Shown: positions 19,813 to 29,712 of the stretch, one piece after another
How the letters are laid out: each line of letters begins with the position of its first letter
Numbering within the stretch: the first letter of the stretch is position 1
DNA from: an uncultured Clostridia bacterium
GTDB taxonomy: Bacteria; Bacillota; Clostridia; Oscillospirales; Ruminococcaceae
Assembly: GCA_947588805.1 (NCBI GenBank)
Contig: CANPYR010000005.1
Span: 1 to 64,000, forward strand
Direction of reading: 5' to 3'
DNA: 64,000 nt
Position numbers and translations under genes: made by a program
Notes under the pieces: generated by a model
What the model was told of the DNA's origin: nothing
The model's input: the letters and a program-made list of their open reading frames with translations, nothing else
Databases searched by the model: none

Positions 19813-22391
19813 TATTTCAGACCTCCTTTAACATATTCGGTATAGTTATAGGTCTTACCGTTAGCTTTGATATCTCCGCTCTTAAGATCCACAACCGTCT
19901 TATAACCGTTTGAATAGGTGGTCGTGATCTCGCTGCCGTCGATAACGTAGTCGGTAATAGTCGCGTCTTTCGCTCCCGAAAGCACCTCGTTCACGAGCTT
20001 ATATGCGCCCGCCGCTTCCTCGAGCCAGCCTTCATAGCAGGCGTAGAAGAGATCGACATAGTCGGTGTTTACAAGCTCCGCCGCTTCGTCGTGGATGAAG
20101 TCGAAGTGGATATTAGAGCCGGCGGCTATCGCCTTGAGAACCGCGACGGTGGTATCGGGAGTCCCGTTTACCGCTTCGGACGAATAGTCCACATAGCCGT
20201 GGAGGACCATCTGATAGAACGGAACGTCGTAGTCGCTTACCTTGAACTGAGAAGACTGAAGAGTCAGGTTCTCTATTCTGTTTACATAAGGGATTATGTA
20301 AGCGTTAGGCGAATCGGCTATAACCTTTCCGCACTTCTCGGCCGCGGCCTTATAGTACTCTACGACCTTTTCGGCGGTTACGTTTCTGTTGGTGCGGTTC
20401 TTATTTGAGAAGTCGCTCCAAAGAGTCGTCGCGATAACTCCGAGTCCCGCGCCCTGATCGAACTTGCCGAGATTCTTAGTTACCTTCTTGGAAAGCTTCT
20501 CTATCGATCTCGGAGTCATGAGAGCCGGCGCTACGCCGGAATCGGGAGTGCCGTAGGCTATATTGTAGGAGTACTGTCTTGAATATGATTTGGATACTCT
20601 GTAGGAAGTATCGAAGAGAGTCCAGAAGCCGTTGCCGTTGGACTTGAAGGTAAGCCCGGAAACGGAAGCGTAGTAGTCTACGCCGCTCTCGGCGAAGGAC
20701 TTGAGCATCTTCTTATAGTCGCCCTTGCCGCCCAGAACTCCCGCGACAGAGTCGCCGGTATCGAGCTTATTTGACATGGAGTCGTTAGACCAGTCGTTAT
20801 ACTTTACGACCATGTTGTCAACGCCGAATTCATTAAGCTGCGAAACGATATCCGACGCTTCGTCAAACGTCGTGTAAGAAGTCTTGAGCTTTACGGGGAA
20901 GCCTAAGATGGACTTGGACTTAAGAGTGCCGCCGTAGAAGTCTACGTAAAGCGCGGGATCGGAAGCCGATTCCTTCTTTGCAAGTCCCTTTTCCTCGATA
21001 AGATAGTTTCTGTATACGTCCGCTATCTCTCCCACGGAAACTTCGTCGTTGTCGGAGGTTACAGGGATGTACTTAACGCCTACTCTCGGAACGCCTATGG
21101 TTCCGTCGCCCTTTTCAAAGACTATGATGGCCGAAGAGTCGCCGGTCATGTAGTAGTCGTCGGTGGAGCGGAGAGTGAAGGAGAAGTAGCAGTTATTATA
21201 CCAGGAGTTCTCCTGCTTTGAATAGCTTACGTTTGCGTTGGCTTTAGCGAAGGTATCGCCGTCGGTCGCTATCATTACAAGACCGTTGTTTCCCTTTACC
21301 ATCGCCATTACGGGAAGATAAGCCTGCTCGGTGTGATCCGGCTCGACTTCCTTGACCTGGGTGATATCGCGGCCGTAGATGTCCTGAGAGTAGTCCGCGT
21401 ACGCGCCCTTACCGTTATTGAGACGGATTATCGCTCCCGAGCCGTCCGGTACGAACATATATCCGTCCTCGTCCTCGGTGGCGGCCGACATATAAGGAGT
21501 CAGCGCGAGCTCGGTGAGAACTACGGTATCGGTATCGGCTTCGGTATCGTCCTTGACGTCCTCTTTATATCCGTTGCGCTCTTTAATCTCGCTCGTCTCT
21601 ACGTATACGTAGAGTCCGTCGTCTTCAAGTCTGAAGTGGAGCGGAACGGTAGCTCCGGCAGTTCTGAGATTGTATGTGACTTTAAGACCGCCGTCCTCTG
21701 GCTCCATCTTGGTGTTGCCGTTTTCGGTGCATTCACGGTAGGAATACAGGAAAGCGGAGGACTGGATAAGGTCTGTCGCGTTGCCGTATTTGTAAGCCAG
21801 CGAGCTCATTCTGTTCTTGCGAAGGCTCGGCTTGCTGGTAGACTTATCGGAAAGGGCGTTTATCGGGTTTACCCAGTGGATGACTCCGGTCTCTTTTACA
21901 TAGAAACCGACTCTTTCCATGGTAGGCTCGGGATCCTCTCCCTCTTCCTCGGCGACAAGTCCCTCGTCGTAGTAGAGGATGAACTTATCGTTCTCGGCCG
22001 CTACCTTGCAGTTCGCAAGGGCTTCCTCGTCGGTGATGAGCGGCTCGGCTTCATCTTCCTCTTCGCCCTCTTCGCCTTCTTCGCCCTCGACGGCTTCCCC
22101 GTCCTCTGCGGGTTCTTCACCCTCGGCGGGTTCCTCGTCTTCTGCCGGCTCTTCGTCCTCTGCGGGCTCCTCGTCCTCTGCCGGTTCTGCGTCCCCGTCG
22201 GTTTCTTCACCGTCGGCGGGCTCGTCTGCGGGATTTTCCTCGGTATCCGCTTCCGGCGCTTCCTCGGAGGCTTCGGGGGCCGCGGTCTCGTCGGCCTGCT
22301 GATCGTCTGCAAGCGCCGAGAAGGTCATTGTTGTAATGAGCATTACCGCTGCCAGCAGGCAAGCCAGTAATTTAAGAAATTTGTTTTTCAT
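19812..22391 (-). CDS. Large secreted DUF5696-like protein (possible TIM-barrel glycosidase-like)
   Basis: Signal peptide MKNKFLKLLACLLAAVMLITTMTFSALAD; acidic EEPAED repeats; DEDGYMFVPDGSGAIIRLNNGKGAYADYSQDIYGRD; DNMVVKYNDWSND. Confidence 0.6.
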   Translation of the reverse strand: MKNKFLKLLACLLAAVMLITTMTFSALADDQQADETAAPEASEEAPEADTEENPADEPADGEETDGDAEPAEDEEPAEDEEPAEDEEPAEGEEPAEDGEAVEGEEGEEGEEEDEAEPLITDEEALANCKVAAENDKFILYYDEGLVAEEEGEDPEPTMERVGFYVKETGVIHWVNPINALSDKSTSKPSLRKNRMSSLAYKYGNATDLIQSSAFLYSYRECTENGNTKMEPEDGGLKVTYNLRTAGATVPLHFRLEDDGLYVYVETSEIKERNGYKEDVKDDTEADTDTVVLTELALTPYMSAATEDEDGYMFVPDGSGAIIRLNNGKGAYADYSQDIYGRDITQVKEVEPDHTEQAYLPVMAMVKGNNGLVMIATDGDTFAKANANVSYSKQENSWYNNCYFSFTLRSTDDYYMTGDSSAIIVFEKGDGTIGVPRVGVKYIPVTSDNDEVSVGEIADVYRNYLIEEKGLAKKESASDPALYVDFYGGTLKSKSILGFPVKLKTSYTTFDEASDIVSQLNEFGVDNMVVKYNDWSNDSMSNKLDTGDSVAGVLGGKGDYKKMLKSFAESGVDYYASVSGLTFKSNGNGFWTLFDTSYRVSKSYSRQYSYNIAYGTPDSGVAPALMTPRSIEKLSKKVTKNLGKFDQGAGLGVIATTLWSDFSNKNRTNRNVTAEKVVEYYKAAAEKCGKVIADSPNAYIIPYVNRIENLTLQSSQFKVSDYDVPFYQMVLHGYVDYSSEAVNGTPDTTVAVLKAIAAGSNIHFDFIHDEAAELVNTDYVDLFYACYEGWLEEAAGAYKLVNEVLSGAKDATITDYVIDGSEITTTYSNGYKTVVDLKSGDIKANGKTYNYTEYVKGGLK

Positions 22392-22414
22392 AACTTTACT
22401 CACTTTCTGCTTTG

Positions 22415-23050
22415 TCAGCTTCTTACTCTGTAGAGTATTTCCGTATAGATCGTTGCGAAGAATACATATACCTGCTGGAACAGCGACATGATAAGCGCTA
22501 AGAGTATGAGTATTATAAGCATACCCACGACCGTGAATATCATCGTCACTATCGTTACGGTGAAGTTGTACTGGTGGCACGCCTTCATTCCGAAGATCAT
22601 CAGTATAACGCTCCACCACAGACCTACCTGATAGATAGCGCTGAACCAGATGGACTCGTCAAGCGTGATGAAGTAGGAGATGCCTGTCGAGAGGAAGTTT
22701 CCGATTATGTACGGAACAAGCGCGTACGCCGAATAGATAGCTACTCTTCGCATATTTCCTTCGCCGTCGAAGAGCGTGCAAAGGCTCCAGTTAGCCACTA
22801 CCCAAGTCGCATAGTACGCGACCGACTGAACAAGTATCGGAACTATGTTGAAGATGTCCGAATAGCCCCTCGGGTTATATGCAAATCCTCCGTAACGGGT
22901 GTTGAATACCTGAGAGCAGAACAGCAAGAACACTATAAAGAAGGCGATCTTAATCGAGCCGGCCTTTTTCCATCTCATATCCTCAAACCCTTCAGTCGGG
23001 TGGAATATGACGTGCTTGACCCATGCCCACGGCTTCATATCATAAATCAT
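22415..23050 (-). CDS. Yip1-family-like membrane protein
   Basis: KHVIFHPTEGFEDMRWKKAGSIKIAFFIVFLLF...NWSLCTLFDGEGNMRRVAIYSAYALVPYIIGNFLST. Confidence 0.75.
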   Translation of the reverse strand: MIYDMKPWAWVKHVIFHPTEGFEDMRWKKAGSIKIAFFIVFLLFCSQVFNTRYGGFAYNPRGYSDIFNIVPILVQSVAYYATWVVANWSLCTLFDGEGNMRRVAIYSAYALVPYIIGNFLSTGISYFITLDESIWFSAIYQVGLWWSVILMIFGMKACHQYNFTVTIVTMIFTVVGMLIILILLALIMSLFQQVYVFFATIYTEILYRVRS

Positions 23051-24717
23051 TTGCCATTGCCCCCTTTCTTAATTTTACCTACAACCGTTATCGCCGCGTT
23101 CTTACAGGCTTCCGCAGCCTTCCCTACGCCGGTGGCGATAAGTCTCTGAGGGATCTTGCCCTTTCTCTGAAGGTACTTTATCACGAAGTAAATTATCACC
23201 AGGATAATTATTACGATTACATAGAGAGTGAAGTTGTCTCTTAATCCCTCCTGGCGATTCGCTTCAAAGGCTCTGTCGTACTCGTCGGCCTCAAAGGCGA
23301 GCTTTGCATACTTCATCGCTCCCTTGTAGTCGTCCTGGTTGTAGAGAGCCTTCGTTACGCCGACAAGACCCATGTAATATGCTCCGTCGCGCTTTAAAAC
23401 TTCCTGCCAGATTTCGTAGGCTTCCTCATAAAGTCCCTGGTTGTGGAGCTTTATGGCTTGGTGTACGTAAGAACCGAACTCGGTCATTCCGAACACCGTG
23501 ATATCGTTGTTACGTCCGTCAAGAACATAGATCTCGTCGCCCCAGGTCTCGATGGCGTTCGGGTTAGAGAATCCTCCTCTTTGCTCCTCCTGGTCAAATC
23601 CGAAGATAAGAAGCAAGTTGCAGCGCTCGTCGTACTGGAATATACGTCCGGAGGTATAGTCAAGGATGTTTATGAAGTGATCGTCCGAGACTGCGATATC
23701 GGTAAGACGCGTCGCGTATGTCGTGCCGTTGTAGTTTACCGCGACCAGATCTCCGAATTCATTGTTATCGGCGGTCTTTTCAAGGATGTTGTATCCCGCG
23801 GGATTCATTCTCTTTACCGCGTCGGTGGAAGCGTTAGCTACCTCGGTTACGGTATATACGAAGCCCTCGTCGTCGATGTCGAAGTTTGCGTACTCGACAG
23901 GCGTTGATTTTGTCAGCGAAGCTATCTGCTCCTCGGACGCTATCTTTCTCCAGAGCTTATTTCTGATTACCTCTGCGGTAACTTCAACTCTGTTCGCGCC
24001 GTAGTATCCTATGAAGGACCCGGAGTCGCTGAACATTATAGCTCCCTTGTTTACGGCCGGGCAGATGACGTAGATGTTCTTCGCCGCGTCGACGAGCACC
24101 TTGGTGCAGTAGAAGGACTGAGACTCATAAAGAGCGGTTTCTGGCTTGTAGTATTCCTGAATGATCCTTGCCGAAGTCGGAGTCTCCGCTGCGCACTTTA
24201 CGATTCTCTGGTTATCTCTGTCGGCGATGTACATAATGTCGTTCTCGTCTACAAAGATACCGTAAGGAGATTTGAGCTCGTCTGCGTCTACTTCGATCTC
24301 GTTGCCCTGATCGTCTACTATAGTATGCTTTGAAGTAGAGCCGGGGAAGTTTTTATAAACTGCCAGAAGCTCGAAATCAAGACTCAGCTTGATGATTCTG
24401 TTGTTTCCGGTATCGACGATATACATTTCGCCCTTCGGTGAGATGAAGAAGTCCTTCATATCCGAGAAGTTCACGTTCTCGTTATCAGAGATATAAAATT
24501 CCGAAGAGGGATCTCTCACTCTCTCGAGCCCGATATCGCGGTATGTAACCGTTTGGATTACCTCGTATCCCGCCTGGGACGGCAGAGCGTTCTGCCAGGC
24601 GTCGTAGTTATAGGTCGGATAGGGATCGACTGCCAGCGCCGTTATGCACATCGTGCTCAGCGCAAGCACGGCAGCGATCAGTACTGATATTATTTTTTTA
24701 AGATTCATACTTTTCAC
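23047..24717 (-). CDS. Secreted/membrane NHL-repeat protein with TPR-like segment and C-terminal TM
   Basis: Repeated PYGIFVDENDIMYIADRDNQRIVK, ISPKGEMYIVDTGNNRIIKL; LHNQGLYEEAYEIWQEVLKRDGAYYMGLVGVTKALYNQDDYKGAMKYAKLA; TM FTLYVIVIIILVIIYFVIKYLQ. Confidence 0.75.
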   Translation of the reverse strand: MKSMNLKKIISVLIAAVLALSTMCITALAVDPYPTYNYDAWQNALPSQAGYEVIQTVTYRDIGLERVRDPSSEFYISDNENVNFSDMKDFFISPKGEMYIVDTGNNRIIKLSLDFELLAVYKNFPGSTSKHTIVDDQGNEIEVDADELKSPYGIFVDENDIMYIADRDNQRIVKCAAETPTSARIIQEYYKPETALYESQSFYCTKVLVDAAKNIYVICPAVNKGAIMFSDSGSFIGYYGANRVEVTAEVIRNKLWRKIASEEQIASLTKSTPVEYANFDIDDEGFVYTVTEVANASTDAVKRMNPAGYNILEKTADNNEFGDLVAVNYNGTTYATRLTDIAVSDDHFINILDYTSGRIFQYDERCNLLLIFGFDQEEQRGGFSNPNAIETWGDEIYVLDGRNNDITVFGMTEFGSYVHQAIKLHNQGLYEEAYEIWQEVLKRDGAYYMGLVGVTKALYNQDDYKGAMKYAKLAFEADEYDRAFEANRQEGLRDNFTLYVIVIIILVIIYFVIKYLQRKGKIPQRLIATGVGKAAEACKNAAITVVGKIKKGGNGK

Positions 24718-24762
24718 CGCTTATCACCTTTCAATAGATTTAAATATTTCCAACGTATTGAA

Positions 24763-25737
24763 TTAGTCCTTCATACCGGAGTTAGCCATGGTTTCCATAA
24801 CATTACTCTGGGCAATGAGGAATATGACAAGCGGAGGGATCATCAGAACGACGGCCGACGCATAGATAATACCCTGTCTGGCGATACCGGAAGCTGCGAT
24901 CTGCGACATGATCGTCGGCAGAGTCTTGAGCTGCTCCTTATATACAAGAGCGCCGCCCTGGATGTTCCAGGCTCCCTGGAAGACGAAGATTATAAGCGTT
25001 GCGATAGCGGGCTTCTGGTTGGGGATAACTACCTGCCAGCAGGTCCTGAACGCGCCCGCTCCGTCGACGCGCGCCGCGTCGATTATCGCGTCGTTGATGG
25101 TTGACATATTCTGACGCATAAGATACAGTCCCATCGGAGTCGCTACCGACGGAAGTATCATCGCCCAATAGGTGTTTATCATTCCCATTTTAGCCATGAT
25201 AACGAACTGCATGATCCATGTCGCGGTCGAAGTGAAGAGCATCGAAGTTACTATCAGCTGGTTTGCGAATCTGTAGCCCGGGATGTTGGGGCATTTTGAA
25301 AGTACGTACGCGCAGCAGCAGACTACAAAGACGTGCATGACAGTGATAACGACGGTGATGAATACCGAGTTGAACACGTAACGTGAGAACGGTACCCAAA
25401 GGTTTCCGGCGACCTTGAAGAGGTTGGAGAAGTTTTCGCCGGTCGGCTGCAGTACATAGAGCTTAGGCGGGAATACGAAGAGCTCGCTTATCGGTTTTAA
25501 CGACTGTACTATTGAGTAGTAGAGAGGGAACACCATGAATATTCCTAAGAGCGCCAAGAGGATGAAGATCGCGATATCTCCGCCCAAAGAGCCGTTTATA
25601 TGCTTGCCCTTTGATTTCTTGACCCTTGCTTTTTCGATGTCGCCTCTTTTTTTCTGGCGCTTTCTCAGTTTCTTCAGCGCCTTTTCGTTTGCAGCTTCCA
25701 ATGACTCAGGAATCTGATTCTGAACGTTTTCAGCCAA
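24763..25737 (-). CDS. Carbohydrate ABC transporter permease
   Basis: FPLYYSIVQSLKPISELFVFPP; DAARVDGAGAFRTCWQVVIPNQKPAIATLIIFVFQGAWN. Confidence 0.85.
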   Translation of the reverse strand: MAENVQNQIPESLEAANEKALKKLRKRQKKRGDIEKARVKKSKGKHINGSLGGDIAIFILLALLGIFMVFPLYYSIVQSLKPISELFVFPPKLYVLQPTGENFSNLFKVAGNLWVPFSRYVFNSVFITVVITVMHVFVVCCCAYVLSKCPNIPGYRFANQLIVTSMLFTSTATWIMQFVIMAKMGMINTYWAMILPSVATPMGLYLMRQNMSTINDAIIDAARVDGAGAFRTCWQVVIPNQKPAIATLIIFVFQGAWNIQGGALVYKEQLKTLPTIMSQIAASGIARQGIIYASAVVLMIPPLVIFLIAQSNVMETMANSGMKD

Positions 25738-25751
25738 GATACTCCCCTCCT

Positions 25752-26711
25752 TTAATCTGTGTATTTGCTCAGCACGCTTCTGATGACGTGGTTACAGATA
25801 AGCATTACCGCGAAGAGCACGAAGCATATTGCGGAAGCGTAACCCATCTCATAACGTATCGAGCCGTAGTCCTGCGCGTGGTTCATGACCGTATGCACCG
25901 CGTACGCCGTTGACGGCAGACCGCAGAGCGAAGCTCCTACCGAGCCTACGGTGAAGGCTCCGGATATCGCAAGTACCGCTGCGAAGAGAAGCGACGGTCC
26001 CATGGCGGGGATGGTTATCGTAAAGAGCTCCTGGAATCTGTTCTGGATGCCTTCGATAGCGCCCGCTTCATAGAGCGCGGTATCGATTCCCTGGAATCCT
26101 GCGCGGAGCGCTAAGAAGCCCGCGCCCATCGACATCCACAGCTGTACTATTATAACTACCGTCATCATGTAGGTGACGTCGGTTAGCCACTGCTTAGCCG
26201 AGTTGATTATTCCGAGGTCGAGAAGTATGGAGTTAAGATATCCGTAGGAGTCGCCCGAGAAGATGAGCTGCCAGATAACGAATGCCGACGGCGTCATCGA
26301 CGGGGCGTAGAATACGAAGGTGAAGAATACCTTCAGGAACGGGTTCATCTCGTTTATGAGCCAAGCGAGGATAAAGCTCAGCACATAAGAGAACGGACCT
26401 GTGAACACCGCGAAGATAAGGGTGTTCTTGATAGCGATCAGGAATACGTCGTCGTTTACGAACAGCGAGTAGAAGTTGGTAAGTCCTACGTAGTGCGGGA
26501 ACTGAACGAGGTTAAACGACGTAAGTCCGAGCGGCAGCGACATTACAACCGGGATGATCGTAAAGAACGTGAACAGCAGGAAGAACGGAAGCATCATCCA
26601 GTAGCATGCCTGATTCATCTTCATCAAATGAAGCGTATAAGCCGTTTTGCTCTCGGTATTTATCGGTCTCGGCTTCTTTTGCTCTTGGGTTTCTTTTTTA
26701 GCCATGTTCAT
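25752..26711 (-). CDS. Sugar ABC transporter permease
   Basis: YWMMLPFFLLFTFFTIIPVVMSLPLGLTSFNLVQFPHYVGLTNF; ALYEAGAIEGIQNRFQELFTITIPAMGPSLLFAAVLAI. Confidence 0.85.
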   Translation of the reverse strand: MNMAKKETQEQKKPRPINTESKTAYTLHLMKMNQACYWMMLPFFLLFTFFTIIPVVMSLPLGLTSFNLVQFPHYVGLTNFYSLFVNDDVFLIAIKNTLIFAVFTGPFSYVLSFILAWLINEMNPFLKVFFTFVFYAPSMTPSAFVIWQLIFSGDSYGYLNSILLDLGIINSAKQWLTDVTYMMTVVIIVQLWMSMGAGFLALRAGFQGIDTALYEAGAIEGIQNRFQELFTITIPAMGPSLLFAAVLAISGAFTVGSVGASLCGLPSTAYAVHTVMNHAQDYGSIRYEMGYASAICFVLFAVMLICNHVIRSVLSKYTD

Positions 26712-26718
26712 CCCTCCT

Positions 26719-29646
26719 TTAAGAATTTTCCTCGGGAATCGGAATTCCGAGTTCCTCGTACTTTCTGATGATCTCGTCGTTTATATCCTTGTTGTACCAA
26801 AGAAGAGTATCTCTCGGGTTGGTAGCCTGGTTGACGGTCTCTCTGAAAGCGTTTGTGATGTTACGAGTTACGATATATGTTGCGGGGATGATATCGATAT
26901 CTACGGTATCCGACATCTGCTCAAGGATAAGGTCGGATTCCGACTGGCTCCAAGCGAGCTGAGGAAGGGCTTCCATATTCGCGGTATCGAAACGTCCCAT
27001 CGGTCCTAACAGCGCTTCGATCGAGCGTCCGTATTCGGACTGGATCTCTGCGGAGGTGAACCACTTGATGAGCTCCCAGGCGATCTCTCTCTGATGCTGA
27101 TTGAGCTTCGAGAAGATTATAGCGCCCGCGGAGGATGATGTGACGGAGTTATTAAGCTTTCCGCTCGCGTCGGGAGTGCCGGGCACGATATCGAATTCCC
27201 AGAGTCCTCTGATTTCCGGAGCGGCCATATAAAGCTGGTTATAGAAGGTGTAGCCCGTGATCACTATCGGATATTCTCCGGTTCTGAAACGTGTGAACTG
27301 GTCGAAGGTCTGCTCGAAGGAATAGGTCGAATAGAACTTGCACCACATCTCGAACGCTTCAACGGCGGGCTGGGTATCGAAGATGGTCTTTGTCTTTGAA
27401 GGATTATAGTATCCGAGACCTCTTTGAACCATGAATGTTCCGTAGACGTCGAAGTTAAAGCCTACGCCGAGGTAGCTTCTCTGGAGAGTCGGGAGCATAT
27501 CGATAAGCTCGGTCCAGGTATCCGGGCCGCCGTCGAATCCGAAGCCCTCCAAAACGTCGGTACGGGCGAACATCATCGGGAAGTTCTGAGAGATCGGGAG
27601 TCCGTAAACGCCGTTCTGATATGTATAGAGCGTCATGACGTTCGGAGCGAATCTCTTTATAACCTCCTGATAGTCCGGGAATTCGGTGAGATCCACCAAG
27701 CAGTCACGCGCAGCGAGCTGGATCGGGAGGTCTCCTCCGACGAAGAGAACTACGTCCGGTCCTTTTCCCGCGAGGGTGGATTCAAGTATACCGCCCTGAA
27801 CGAGGTTGATATTTATAGGTCTCTGCTCGTTTGCAAAGTAGGAGTCGACAAGCTCCTTGACGATCTGAGCCTGGTCGCGTCCTAAGGATACCCAGACGTT
27901 GAGGGCTTCGGTGTTGTCGTCCGAAAGAACGTCGTAGTCCTCAAAGAATGAGCCTAAGAACGAACGGAAGCTGAAGGAAAGCTGTTTGAAGAAGTTTTCC
28001 TTTATCGGGCTGAAGTCCTTCTCTGCGGATACCAGCTCGATAACGTCTACTTCAAGAGCCTGGCCTCTGTAGTCGGCCATCCACTGAGACAGCGAGGAGA
28101 TATTATCCTTGATCTGTCCTAAGCAACCCGGGATGTCGTCCGGCTTATCGACGAGTCTGTCAAGAAGTCTCGCCATAGTATCAAGAGAGATAGCTTCGGT
28201 ACCTTTAGTACCCGCAAGAGTCTCGACCTCGTCCTTGATATCTCTTAACGCCTGAGCGTAAGAAGCGAAGTCGTCAAGTATTCCTTCGATCTGGTTCTGG
28301 ATCATGTAGGTGTTGTATTCGTCGGGAGACGGTCCGGTGATCTGAAGGATCTGACGGTAGTAGCTGTTAAGATAGTAGATAACGTCGTCAAGCTCGCGCA
28401 TGATGCCGCCGATCTCGCCCGGCATGGCTTCAAGCATGAGGTTATGTTTTCCCGCTTCAAGATAGAAGTAGAGAACGTTTCCGTCGGCGTCGGTAGGAGT
28501 TACGCAATCCCAGGTGGTGGAGTAATAGAACTTTACCTGCTCCGCTTCCTTGCAGGGTACCTCGCCGTCGATATAGAGGGTTCTGTTGGAATAAAGTCCG
28601 CGCATCTGATCCTGCTTAGCTCTGATACCGATCTTTACCCATCCGGCCTTCGGCATCTCGAAGTCCCAGCTGATATACTGGTTAGAAGCCTTCCAGTTTT
28701 CCTTGCCGATGGTGTTATAGGTCATCTTTGTCGGGTCGGAAGGAGAAGTGAGGTAGGTGGAGCGGTCGTAGGTCGGATAAAGAGTTATATCCGAAGCGGA
28801 AGCGGGCGTCTCGCCTTCGATAGTTACAAAGATATCCGACGAAGAAGAAGCCTTGGACTCGTCAGCGGTGACGTTTTCCGTAGCGGAAGCCGCGGGAGCG
28901 TCGTCGGGATTGGCGAGCGTGATGGTCTTGATAGCGAATTTCGCCTTTTCGGATATCAGAGAAACGGTGTGAGTTCCCTTTTCAAAGTAGAATCCCAGAG
29001 GGCCTGCGAAAAGTCCGTCTCCGTCCTTGAACCATGCGGTCTGCCAGGCGAGAGCTTCCTCAAGCGTAGGTCTTATCTGGTTGTCGTGGATATCCTTTCT
29101 GAAGCCGAGACGGTTTCCCGCGTCGTCGTGTTCAAAGGAATCCTCCGCGCCGACCCATTTCTTGGCGAGCGCGATCCTCTCCGCGGAATCAAACGGAATC
29201 TCTCCGTCGACAGCCACCGAGAATTCGATGTTGTTTGCCGAGCTCGCAAGGGCGTAGTATTCGATCTTCATGCCGTAAACGCCGCTCTCGGGGATATCGA
29301 CTGTAAAGTCTATCTGTCCCGAAGCCTCCGGCCAGAAGAGAACTTCGCCCGCGCCGTCGGCTCCAGCGTCTACATACGCGCCGGTCTCCTCCGACGCCTG
29401 AACATAGTCGACGCCGTTTATGACGACCTCGGACTTTGGTCTTGGGTCATTTTGATGCTTGTCATAGTATGTACCGTAGGTACGCGCTCTGTTTTCGTCA
29501 GCCATCGACTGCGCCGAGGTTTCCCTTGCGGCGACAGGCTTGGCCGCTTCTTCCGCTTCGTCCGCGTATGCGACGGGAATAACCGGAAGCAGCATCGAAA
29601 GAGCGATGACAAATGCTATCAAACGCCTGAACATTTTGTCTTTCAC
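26719..29646 (-). CDS. Extracellular solute-binding protein with N-terminal CBM-like modules
   Basis: Signal peptide without lipobox (LIAFVIALSMLLPVIPVAYADE); beta-sandwich-like VLFWPEASGQIDFTVDIPESGVYGMKIEYYALASSANNIEFSVAVDG; C-terminal SBP-type INLVQGGILESTLAGKGPDVVLFVGGDLPIQLAARDCLVDLTEFPDYQ. Confidence 0.75.
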   Translation of the reverse strand: MKDKMFRRLIAFVIALSMLLPVIPVAYADEAEEAAKPVAARETSAQSMADENRARTYGTYYDKHQNDPRPKSEVVINGVDYVQASEETGAYVDAGADGAGEVLFWPEASGQIDFTVDIPESGVYGMKIEYYALASSANNIEFSVAVDGEIPFDSAERIALAKKWVGAEDSFEHDDAGNRLGFRKDIHDNQIRPTLEEALAWQTAWFKDGDGLFAGPLGFYFEKGTHTVSLISEKAKFAIKTITLANPDDAPAASATENVTADESKASSSSDIFVTIEGETPASASDITLYPTYDRSTYLTSPSDPTKMTYNTIGKENWKASNQYISWDFEMPKAGWVKIGIRAKQDQMRGLYSNRTLYIDGEVPCKEAEQVKFYYSTTWDCVTPTDADGNVLYFYLEAGKHNLMLEAMPGEIGGIMRELDDVIYYLNSYYRQILQITGPSPDEYNTYMIQNQIEGILDDFASYAQALRDIKDEVETLAGTKGTEAISLDTMARLLDRLVDKPDDIPGCLGQIKDNISSLSQWMADYRGQALEVDVIELVSAEKDFSPIKENFFKQLSFSFRSFLGSFFEDYDVLSDDNTEALNVWVSLGRDQAQIVKELVDSYFANEQRPININLVQGGILESTLAGKGPDVVLFVGGDLPIQLAARDCLVDLTEFPDYQEVIKRFAPNVMTLYTYQNGVYGLPISQNFPMMFARTDVLEGFGFDGGPDTWTELIDMLPTLQRSYLGVGFNFDVYGTFMVQRGLGYYNPSKTKTIFDTQPAVEAFEMWCKFYSTYSFEQTFDQFTRFRTGEYPIVITGYTFYNQLYMAAPEIRGLWEFDIVPGTPDASGKLNNSVTSSSAGAIIFSKLNQHQREIAWELIKWFTSAEIQSEYGRSIEALLGPMGRFDTANMEALPQLAWSQSESDLILEQMSDTVDIDIIPATYIVTRNITNAFRETVNQATNPRDTLLWYNKDINDEIIRKYEELGIPIPEENS

Positions 29647-29712
29647 TTTGAATCCACCTTTCAATAGATTTGGAGTGCGATATATTTTCTCCGTTAAGGT
29701 TAATAAAGTATA

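Noticed and set aside
21333-22370. 345-aa plus-strand ORF and 107-aa Ser-rich ORF
   Set aside because: Antisense to the DUF5696-like gene; Ser/Ala or Gly/Leu runs come from reading its acidic repeats on the other strand or frame.
28444-29667. 407-aa plus-strand ORF
   Set aside because: Antisense to the well-supported SBP gene; the translation has no recognisable domain and looks like a codon-bias shadow ORF.
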